A model generated the notes under the pieces. It did no database searches. It was given only the letters and a program-made list of their open reading frames with translations, and had not been told where the DNA came from. A stretch of DNA of 9,302 bases from Syntrophaceae bacterium. Its GTDB lineage: Bacteria; Desulfobacterota; Syntrophia; Syntrophales; UBA2210. This document shows, piece after piece, positions 1 to 5,148 of the stretch; position 1 is the first letter of the stretch, and the number at the start of each line of letters is the position of its first letter. Where the stretch lies: NCBI GenBank assembly GCA_030619435.1, contig JAUXBI010000045.1:1-9302 (forward strand). Direction: 5' to 3'. A program made the translations under genes and the position numbers.

Positions 1-1
1 C

Positions 2-274
2 AGCCTGTTGTCTGCCGGCGTAGCACCCCAAAACAGGCGCAATCGAATTATTATATGTCTGTTCTGGTTTGGTATTGATTCTTTTTTTGAACTCGGCCAG
101 AAATATCCTGCCCTGATTCATGAACATTTTACTCAGCATTTTCCGGACACCTGTATAATAGGTCTGCTTGATTCCTACTTCAGACAAGGTTTGTATGATA
201 AATTCGATCTATTGGCAATCATGCTTGGATCGGCGACGTTTCTTCTTTTAGCTGAACTTACGTCGAAAAAATAA
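2..274 (+). CDS. C-terminal part of a VanZ-like integral membrane protein (5' end outside window)
   Basis: The reading frame is open from the window edge to the TAA at 272-274, so the gene most likely starts upstream; the TTG at 8-10 is probably internal. The visible ~90 residues hold a hydrophobic segment (IIICLFWFGIDSFFELGQ) and a final membrane segment after a DLLAIMLGSATF stretch. An aromatic/acidic helix followed by a 'FD-LLA-LG' last helix resembles VanZ-like membrane proteins, which are implicated in envelope phenotypes but have no defined biochemical activity. The match is by pattern only and the N-terminal half cannot be seen. The stop lies 34 nt before the next gene on the same strand, so co-transcription with the paralog pair is possible. 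A generic small membrane protein is the alternative. Confidence 0.5.
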   Translation, partial: SLLSAGVAPQNRRNRIIICLFWFGIDSFFELGQKYPALIHEHFTQHFPDTCIIGLLDSYFRQGLYDKFDLLAIMLGSATFLLLAELTSKK

Positions 275-295
275 TTATCAAATTGCTGCTACAGA

Positions 296-303
296 AAGGA
301 GGG
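296..303 (+). promoter_or_regulatory. Strong Shine-Dalgarno for the first paralog
   Basis: AAGGAGGG lies 5-6 nt before the ATG at 309. It is nearly a full anti-Shine-Dalgarno complement and fixes this start over the internal ATG at codon 11. The second paralog has a matching site at 928-934 (AAGGAGG) with the same spacing, so the leader was duplicated together with the gene. Confidence 0.75.
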
Positions 304-308
304 TTAAA

Positions 309-851
309 ATGAAATTGAGAAAGGAAGTATCTTTATTTATGGCTAAATCTAAACATGTTGATTTTGTTGTCATTGTCAGGAGTTTTTTGCTGGTCACCAT
401 ATTTGCGGTTGGCATTTTCTCAAGTATAGGTTCGGCGGATTTAATGTCGACTCCAGGTAAATTCTTTAAGGGTTTAGGAACAGGACAAGATGAAGAAATG
501 CAATTGCAACTGTCACAGTCATATATTGACAGAGTGGGGAAACTTAGCGAAAAAGGTTTACGACAAGGACTTAAGAGTTTGGACCGGAGAATCAATAAAC
601 TCCAGCTTGATATTGCTAAACAGGCAGGGAGGGTTGATCGTATACAGGAAAGAAAACTCAAACACTTAAAAATGATGAGTGAAGGTTGCATAGAGAACGA
701 AAAACACCCTGACACGATAAAATATAAGGTTCTTAGAGAGAAGAGATATAAAGCCCTTGAGCGTCTCATCGAATTGGAAGTAGACCTTGAGGAGTATAGT
801 CTTAAAAAAGAACATGTTCTTTCCGAACTGAAAGCCAGGGCAGCAAAGTAA
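309..851 (+). CDS. Small exported or membrane-anchored coiled-coil protein, Hint-free paralog
   Basis: A 180-residue protein of no family I recognise. A basic n-region (K3, R4, K5, K13, K15, R24) precedes a hydrophobic core at about residues 25-41 (SFLLVTIFAVGIFSSIG). A possible signal peptidase I site follows A43 (G-S-A|D). The segment could also stay as a type II membrane anchor. From about residue 60 the protein is charged and strongly helical, with heptad-like runs (SLDRRINKLQLDIAKQAG; later LERLIELEVDLEEYSLKK), so a coiled coil in the periplasm or at the surface is likely. One cysteine occurs in the mature part, in SEGC at about residue 118. The N-terminal ~45 residues match the next gene's product closely (SLFM, LLVTIFAVGI versus LLATIFVVGI), and the EGC/TGC plus following helix also align, making the two tandem paralogs. 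This copy ends where the second continues into a Hint domain. Function unknown. Confidence 0.8.
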   Translation: MKLRKEVSLFMAKSKHVDFVVIVRSFLLVTIFAVGIFSSIGSADLMSTPGKFFKGLGTGQDEEMQLQLSQSYIDRVGKLSEKGLRQGLKSLDRRINKLQLDIAKQAGRVDRIQERKLKHLKMMSEGCIENEKHPDTIKYKVLREKRYKALERLIELEVDLEEYSLKKEHVLSELKARAAK

Positions 852-852
852 A

Positions 853-882
853 TTGATGAACGTCACACAGGTTTCTTATATG
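853..882 (+). promoter_or_regulatory. Possible sigma-70-type promoter between the paralogs
   Basis: TTGATG (853-858) and TATATG (877-882), 18 nt apart, lie in the 89-nt gap before the second paralog. The elements are imperfect and the region is AT-rich, where chance matches are common. The second gene could equally be read from a transcript starting upstream of the first. Confidence 0.2.
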
Positions 883-940
883 ATTTTCAGACAGGAATAA
901 ATCAATTTCGAATAAACTCTGTTCAAAAAGGAGGATTAAA

Positions 941-1792
941 ATGAAATCAAGAAATATAACATCTTTATTCATGGGAGAGTCTAAATATGGCAATTCTATT
1001 GCTGTTTTCAGAGCCCTGCTGTTGGCCACCATATTTGTAGTTGGCATTATGTCAAGTATGGGTTCAATAGGAGCTTCTAAAGCATCTCTACACGCAGCAA
1101 GATATGCTGAGGGTATGGATAATGCGGAATTACAAAATGAAATAAAATATTGTGCTAACAAAATTTCTAAACTTCACAGGGACATTTCGGCTATTTATGC
1201 CCAACGTGATGCCCGTAATAAAAAGCAGGGCTACGAGACAGGTTGTTCGGTGCCGGAGAAGAGAAATCTCAGAACAATAATTAGAAAGATAGACGTATTA
1301 GAGGCAGAGAGAGACGCGTATCAGGCCCAATTGAGTCTTAATACTGGTTGCTTTACCCCTGAAACAAAAATACTGATGGCGGATGGGAGTCTAAAAAACA
1401 TCTCGGATGTCGTAGTCGGTGATATTTTGAAAAGTTATAATGAGGAAACAGGTCGTTTAGTAGCAACAAACGTTGTCAAAACATACAAGTTTAATCAGAA
1501 TCACTATTATCTGATTAACAAAGGTATCAAGATCACTGCTAAACATCGTTTTCTTACTGACAGCGGATGGAAGCGTGCTTGCGATCTGAAGGTTAGTGAT
1601 AAAATAAAAAGCCAGGGGAAGTTTATAGAGGTTGGAAGTATTGATCTAATTGCCCCCCTTGACATCAAGGTTTATAATTTAGAGGTGGACAAGCATCACA
1701 GTTTCCTGGTCTCCGACGGTGTTGATCCCTATGTTGTCCATAATTCTTGTGGAGGTGGTGATGGAGATGGTGATGGAGATATAACAAAGTAG
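941..1792 (+). CDS. Exported coiled-coil protein with a C-terminal Hint (bacterial intein-like) autoprocessing domain
   Basis: A 283-residue protein in three parts. Residues 1-45 are a signal peptide or membrane anchor (hydrophobic about 24-40) paralogous to that of the upstream gene. Residues about 50-136 are helical and coiled-coil-like, with a Cys at 102 matching the upstream paralog. Residues 137-268 are a Hint domain. It starts at Cys137 in GCFTPETKI-LMADGS-VVGD (N-terminal splicing block), carries T199-A-K-H202 (the TxxH block), and ends in a VYNLEVDKHHSF block followed by V-V-H267-N268. Ser269 follows, so the cyclising Asn, the penultimate His and a +1 nucleophile are all present. The last 15 residues are S-C-GGG followed by (DG)n and ITK. 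Hint domains perform N-S acyl shift and Asn cyclisation, giving cleavage or splicing. Full splicing would yield a 151-residue protein with Gly136 joined to Ser269. There is no room for a homing endonuclease. The start is fixed by AAGGAGG 6 nt upstream. The physiological role is unknown. Confidence 0.85.
   Translation: MKSRNITSLFMGESKYGNSIAVFRALLLATIFVVGIMSSMGSIGASKASLHAARYAEGMDNAELQNEIKYCANKISKLHRDISAIYAQRDARNKKQGYETGCSVPEKRNLRTIIRKIDVLEAERDAYQAQLSLNTGCFTPETKILMADGSLKNISDVVVGDILKSYNEETGRLVATNVVKTYKFNQNHYYLINKGIKITAKHRFLTDSGWKRACDLKVSDKIKSQGKFIEVGSIDLIAPLDIKVYNLEVDKHHSFLVSDGVDPYVVHNSCGGGDGDGDGDITK
1349..1744 (+). other. Mini Hint/intein-like domain coding segment
   Basis: This segment encodes 132 residues from Cys137 (TGC) to Asn268 (AAT) of the host protein. 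The size fits minimal inteins and bacterial intein-like (BIL) domains and excludes an endonuclease insert. Its boundaries are defined by the C-F-T-P-E-T start and the V-H-N end. It fits A-type BIL or a splicing-competent mini-intein because Ser follows Asn. In many A-type BILs the +1 residue is not a nucleophile, so the Ser here favours splicing over simple cleavage, though only assay can decide. The upstream paralog lacks the domain entirely. Confidence 0.8.
1757..1780 (+). repeat. Two perfect 12-bp tandem repeats coding the Gly/Asp tail
   Basis: GGTGATGGAGAT occurs twice in a row, in frame, coding G-D-G-D twice at residues 273-280. The repeat sits immediately downstream of the Hint domain and could expand or contract by slippage without shifting the frame. 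Confidence 0.9.
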
Positions 1793-1813
1793 AAACCTAT
1801 ATACGAATAATTG

Positions 1814-1838
1814 CTCTCCCCTTCGGGGAATGGGAGAA
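1814..1838 (+). terminator. Possible hairpin after the Hint gene
   Basis: A compact hairpin (TCCCC-TTC-GGGGA, 1817-1829), or an alternative outer pairing of TCTCCC (1815-1820) with GGGAGA (1832-1837), starts about 22 nt after the stop codon. No U-tract follows, so it is at best a weak or factor-assisted terminator or an mRNA 3' stabiliser. Confidence 0.35.
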
Positions 1839-1874
1839 AGACTTTAGCTCGAGTTTGTATGTGTATGTGTGATA

Positions 1875-1916
1875 GAGGCACAAAGAAAGAAGCAAGATAC
1901 TATCTCTTTGCGCCTC
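1875..1916. terminator. 12-bp inverted repeat between convergent genes, possible bidirectional terminator
   Basis: GAGGCACAAAGA (1875-1886) pairs with TCTTTGCGCCTC (1905-1916) around an 18-nt loop. Read on the - strand the single mismatch becomes a G-U pair, so the stem is continuous. It lies between the converging + strand Hint gene and the - strand lipoprotein gene and overlaps the latter's TGA stop (1915-1917). Position fits a shared terminator. A clear T-run exists only on the + side (1929-1934), 12 nt beyond the stem. Confidence 0.5.
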
Positions 1917-3198
1917 ATAGCTCCCTCCTTTTTTGATCAGGACTGAGGTTTTTTGATAAGGATTCATCGTTACCGAAGACTTTTATTATCTTCATAAATG
2001 CATCAATTGTGTGTTGAGTTGTATCTATCCTGATTCTGTTATTATCAACTCTATACCTTATTGCCCCTTTTACCCTCTCAGGATGTTGGAAGTTGTATAC
2101 ATTTGAATCTTTAAATTGAAGATTGATCAGATTATGTACTCCGAGAATTATCGCCCTCCGATACTTTTCCTGATGTTCTTTCCTGCCCACTATCCCGGCA
2201 ATCTCACATGCATAGGACAAGCCTTCTGTATAGATCGCGTCTGATGAAGAATGAGGCGTTCCATATTCAGGGTGGGCGGGATTATAAAATCTACCTGAAT
2301 ACTCTGTCCATGGTTCACTATCCGTATTCTGAATCTTTATAAGCTCGTCATTTAAAATGAAGATTGCATCGGCGTACTTTTCTTCGCCAGTCAGCTTAAA
2401 TAATTTATTCAATGATTGAGTGTGCCACGGAACATAAGCAGGATAGTAATTCTGTTTTAGATGAGTGACATACTTCTCAATATAGAAGTCTTGTGATTTT
2501 ATCGCGGCATCCAGATACAGGGTATTCTTTGTCTTTATATAATATTCAACCAGGCTTAAAATAGCCTCACCTGAGTAAAATGTCAGAAGACGGTCTTTAT
2601 CATATTTATAATTCGGTTCTATATACCATGGTTCTAACGATCCATCCGGATTTTGCAGGCTTAATATGGTATTCGCGAGTTCTTCCGCCTCATCTCTATA
2701 ATCATCAAAAAAGGGGCTATATACCAATGTCCTTAATGCCATCGCGTTTGCCCCCAATTTCGATTTTGAATTATAGTAAATATATCCACCTTCCCTGTAC
2801 CAGTGCCGGAATATGAAATCCAGATTCTTCTTGTGCATTTTTCGCAAATCTGAATCATCCTGACTAAGTTCAGCCAGCAAACGAGAAGACATCAGTTGTC
2901 TAATCATATTATTTCTGCTGGAATATTTTCCACTGGAAGGGTCATATTGATAGTTAAATATCCCCTTTTCGTTGAAGTTCTTAATTAACCATTCTTTTGC
3001 CAGGTTTAGAGAATTGTTCAGCTTAGCTAATGTGATATTTGGTTCAGACTCAATCTCGCTGTTCTGACAGGGATTAATCCGAGGGTAGATGGATTTCCCC
3101 TCACGCTTATTTGTACATCCTGAAATGATAATCAAAGAAATTATCAGGACAGCAACGGTTGTTAAAAATGCCTTGGCTGTGGAACACATATTAGACAT
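1915..3198 (-). CDS. Lipoprotein with a predicted alpha/alpha-barrel (six-hairpin-like) domain
   Basis: A 427-residue protein. The N-terminus has a lipobox: hydrophobic residues 11-25, then I-S-G-C28, so export and lipidation at Cys28 is expected. The remainder is a chain of amphipathic helices with repeated aromatic- and glycine-rich turns: NFNEKGIFNYQYDPSSG, HWYREGGYIYY, LSLQNPDGSLEPW, YYPAYVPWHTQSL, YTEGLSYA and a C-terminal GAIRYRVDNNRIRIDTTQH. Such an alternation is seen in alpha/alpha-toroid enzymes acting on glycans (six-hairpin glycosidases, uronyl epimerases) and in terpene cyclases. I cannot assign a reaction. The start at 3198 is supported by AGGG 5 nt upstream; an alternative Met is at codon 4. 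It lies 85 nt downstream of the methyltransferase gene on the same strand, past a hairpin, and it is clearly AT-richer than the operon to its right. Envelope polysaccharide modification or turnover is a guess. Confidence 0.75.
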   Translation of the reverse strand: MSNMCSTAKAFLTTVAVLIISLIIISGCTNKREGKSIYPRINPCQNSEIESEPNITLAKLNNSLNLAKEWLIKNFNEKGIFNYQYDPSSGKYSSRNNMIRQLMSSRLLAELSQDDSDLRKMHKKNLDFIFRHWYREGGYIYYNSKSKLGANAMALRTLVYSPFFDDYRDEAEELANTILSLQNPDGSLEPWYIEPNYKYDKDRLLTFYSGEAILSLVEYYIKTKNTLYLDAAIKSQDFYIEKYVTHLKQNYYPAYVPWHTQSLNKLFKLTGEEKYADAIFILNDELIKIQNTDSEPWTEYSGRFYNPAHPEYGTPHSSSDAIYTEGLSYACEIAGIVGRKEHQEKYRRAIILGVHNLINLQFKDSNVYNFQHPERVKGAIRYRVDNNRIRIDTTQHTIDAFMKIIKVFGNDESLSKNLSPDQKRREL

Positions 3199-3242
3199 AT
3201 TCCCTGCTTTTTGTTAGCAAATATAAGCGGTTACGGAGATGG

Positions 3243-3265
3243 CCGCAGCTTGTACAGGGCTGCGG
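3243..3265 (-). terminator. Perfect 7-bp hairpin downstream of the methyltransferase gene
   Basis: CCGCAGC (3243-3249) and GCTGCGG (3259-3265) are perfect complements around a 9-nt loop. The hairpin begins 18 nt beyond the methyltransferase stop on the - strand, with no T-run afterwards. It may attenuate reading into the lipoprotein gene. Confidence 0.4.
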
Positions 3266-3283
3266 GGATCTTCAATGCTCTCC

Positions 3284-3904
3284 TTATCCGGTTTTCCTTT
3301 TCAATATCCCCAGGGTGTTTATCATGGGCAGTTCCGTGAAGAGGCCGGAAGAGAGGGCCAGATTGTATATGTGCCAGGGGGCCTGACCTCCCTTTGACGG
3401 GTCGGGAAAGATGTCGTGGATTGCGAGGAATCCGCCCGGAAGGATATGTGGAGCCCAGCAGTTATAATCGGCAATGGCTGCCTCAAATGTGTGTCCGCCG
3501 TCGATGAATACCATGCCGAGCGGTGTGGCCCATGATCCGGCTACGATTGCCGATCTGGCGACTATGGGAATAACCGTGTCTTCCAGTCCGAGGTCGTTTA
3601 TGGTCTTTCTGAATATCCTGAAGGTGTCTATCAGGCCGGTTTCCTTGTCCAGTAGATCCGGATCAAAATATTCCTCTCCCGGTTGCTGTTCTTCCGATCC
3701 CCGATGGTGATCGATGGAGAAGAGTATGCCCCCGTTTTCTCTGCAACCCATGCCGATGTAAGAGGCGGTCTTTCCGCAGTAGCTTCCTATCTCCAGGCAG
3801 GGGCCGATGAGGCTTGCCTCCTTCGCCAGTTCATAGAGGCGCATGGCCTCCTCCCGCGCGATGAATCCCTTTATTTTCTTCAGTTCAATATCTTCTATAT
3901 TCAT
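3284..3904 (-). CDS. Class I SAM-dependent methyltransferase (Methyltransf_24-like)
   Basis: A 206-residue cytosolic protein with the layout of small Rossmann-fold methyltransferases. Motif I is C-L-E38-I-G40-S-Y-C-G-K-T. The acidic end of strand beta-2 is S-I-D65-H-H. The later core strand is V-F-I-D135-G-G-H138, a signature of the Methyltransf_24 group that includes sugar- and macrolide-type O-methyltransferases. L-P-G-G-F-L-A-I-H163-D164 follows. The DGGH and HD residues are candidates for metal or substrate contacts in that group. The substrate cannot be read from sequence. The ATG at 3904 has only a weak ribosome site; GGAG lies about 17 nt upstream. The gene follows the ABC operon on the same strand after a 148-nt spacer holding a 24-bp palindrome, so co-transcription with oppF is doubtful. 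A role in glycan or small-molecule O-methylation is inferred from the family only. Confidence 0.8.
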   Translation of the reverse strand: MNIEDIELKKIKGFIAREEAMRLYELAKEASLIGPCLEIGSYCGKTASYIGMGCRENGGILFSIDHHRGSEEQQPGEEYFDPDLLDKETGLIDTFRIFRKTINDLGLEDTVIPIVARSAIVAGSWATPLGMVFIDGGHTFEAAIADYNCWAPHILPGGFLAIHDIFPDPSKGGQAPWHIYNLALSSGLFTELPMINTLGILKRKTG

Positions 3905-3966
3905 CTATTTTCAGGTTTTTCTCCGATTCAGCTGGTAAAAAGTCTTTTCGCAGCGAATAGACCAGT

Positions 3967-3990
3967 GGGGACAGGTTTAAACCTGTCCCC
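3967..3990. repeat. Perfect 24-bp palindrome in the intergenic spacer
   Basis: GGGGACAGGTTT followed directly by its exact reverse complement, centred on TTTAAA. It sits between the ABC ATPase and methyltransferase genes. The sequence type (CCTGTCCCC next to an AT centre) is one I associate with dispersed palindromic elements of delta-proteobacteria and relatives, often near REP-associated Y1 transposases. Membership needs a genome search. It could also terminate transcription of the operon. Confidence 0.85.
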
Positions 3991-4016
3991 GATTATTTGT
4001 AGGTTTTCAGCAATTC

Positions 4017-4050
4017 ACTCGAACCCTCGAATCCTTGAATCCTCGACCCC
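4017..4050. repeat. Short degenerate direct repeats (CCTCGAATCCTTGAATCCTCGACC type)
   Basis: Immediately downstream of the oppF-like stop, the motif 'CTCGAAcc / CTCGAAtc / CTTGAAtc / CTCGAccc' recurs in tandem at about 8-9 nt spacing. It looks like a dispersed intergenic repeat or a relic of one. There is no coding potential. Confidence 0.55.
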
Positions 4051-4052
4051 TT

Positions 4053-5066
4053 TTACTTAAGTCGTCCCTCTTCGATTGCGTGGCAGGCAACATAAACCCC
4101 CTGACCCTGGTGATTGAGAGCGGGGATTTCACGCGAGCAGCGTTCATTCGCGTGGGGGCATCGGCCGTGAAAAACGCACCCGGGCGGCAGATCTATGGGT
4201 GTGGGCACCTCGCCCTTCAGCTTTATGTATTTGTGTTTGTGATCGTAAAGGTCTGGAATGGCGCTGAGGAGAGCTCGTGTGTAGGGATGTCCGGGAGATT
4301 CGAATAGATTTACCGTCGGTGCCAGTTCGCACACTCTTCCAAGATACATGACCACCACACGCGAGCTGATATGTCTCACGACCGAGAGATCATGTGTGAT
4401 AAACATGTAGGTTAACCCACGTGTTTCCTGCGCGTCCATGAGAAGGTTGAGTATCTGTGCCTGCACGGATACATCAAGCGCGGAGACAGGTTCATCGGCC
4501 ACCACGAACTCCGGATCGACCATCAGCGCCCTCGCTATGCTGATTCTCTGTCTCTGCCCCCCGGAGAATTCATGGGGATAACGGTCAACCCACTTCGGGT
4601 CTACTCCAACCTGTTTCATAATTCCGGCCACCCGGTCTTTTACCTCGCTGCCGGAGATGGAAGGGTTATGAAAGACGATAGGTTCTTCCAGGGTTTGCTG
4701 TACTGTCATGCGAGGATTCAGCGAGGCGTAGGGATCCTGGAAGATCATCTGCATCTTCGCGCGGTAGGGCAGCATCTGTTGCTGTGTCAACCCGTCAATC
4801 CTGTCATCGCGATAATAGATCTCGCCGCCGTCGGGTGGATACAACCCCAGAAGGGCACGGGCAAGGGTTGATTTTCCGCAGCCGCTCTCTCCCACTACAC
4901 TTAGAGTCTCACCGGGGTGTATGAAAAGACTTACGTCATTGACTGCCTTTACAACGGTTCGTTCCCTGACAATGCGTCCATTTCTGAGCGCCATCTGTTC
5001 CAGCAGGCCTCCGGATATGTCGAAATGTTTAACCAGATTTCTTATGTCTATCAGTCTGTTTTTCAT
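4053..5066 (-). CDS. oppF: Oligopeptide/dipeptide ABC transporter ATP-binding protein, OppF/DppF type
   Basis: A 337-residue ATPase when started at the ATG 5066-5064 (MKNRLIDIRNLVKHF), the normal N-terminus for the family. The frame is open further upstream to 5207, but that part encodes the translated intergenic repeat (WVERSETQQ) and overlaps oppD, so it is rejected. Motifs: Walker A GESGCGKS (59-66), Q-loop F-Q110-D, signature FSGGQRQR (167-174), Walker B with D191-E192, and switch H225. The C-terminal oligopeptide-type region carries V-P-T-P-I-D-L-P-P-G-C and four cysteines (297, 303, 310, 328). The protein pairs with the D ATPase on the cytosolic side of the B/C permeases to power uptake. 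The ribosome site is weak, perhaps because the repeat insertion disturbed the original ATGA-coupled start. opp and dpp cannot be told apart by sequence alone. Confidence 0.93.
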   Translation of the reverse strand: MKNRLIDIRNLVKHFDISGGLLEQMALRNGRIVRERTVVKAVNDVSLFIHPGETLSVVGESGCGKSTLARALLGLYPPDGGEIYYRDDRIDGLTQQQMLPYRAKMQMIFQDPYASLNPRMTVQQTLEEPIVFHNPSISGSEVKDRVAGIMKQVGVDPKWVDRYPHEFSGGQRQRISIARALMVDPEFVVADEPVSALDVSVQAQILNLLMDAQETRGLTYMFITHDLSVVRHISSRVVVMYLGRVCELAPTVNLFESPGHPYTRALLSAIPDLYDHKHKYIKLKGEVPTPIDLPPGCVFHGRCPHANERCSREIPALNHQGQGVYVACHAIEEGRLK

Positions 5067-5148
5067 TTTATCGCGTTTGCAGTTTTTTTGTTGGGTTTCG
5101 CTGCGCTCTACCCAACCTACGGGCTGTTTTTCATTTCGCCACGTTTGC
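5056..5148 (-). repeat. Insertion with inverted-repeat core flanked by 25-bp direct repeats at the oppD/oppF junction
   Basis: The 25-mers at 5056-5080 and 5124-5148 match at 21 of 25 positions, all differences being transitions. Between them lie 43 nt containing GTTGGGT (5090-5096) and ACCCAAC (5110-5116) around a 13-nt loop. Translated on the - strand the core gives GWVERSETQQ, a pattern I recall as a spurious translation of a widespread intergenic repeat. Each flanking copy contains the AAATGAAAAACAG junction: in one copy ATGA overlaps the oppD stop (TGA 5133-5131), in the other it is the start of oppF. The simplest reading is an insertion that duplicated a formerly overlapping stop/start. 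Confidence 0.75.

Noticed and set aside
278..1161. Two - strand open frames (278-769 and 802-1161) with mutually similar translations (EPILEKMPTANMV / EPILDIMPTTNMV)
   Set aside because: They are antisense to the tandem paralogs and resemble each other only because the sense genes do. They have no ribosome sites and cysteine/serine-rich shadow composition.
1349..1744. Homing intein with endonuclease
   Set aside because: The segment is only 132 residues, with no LAGLIDADG or HNH motif, and the host is not a typical essential intein host.
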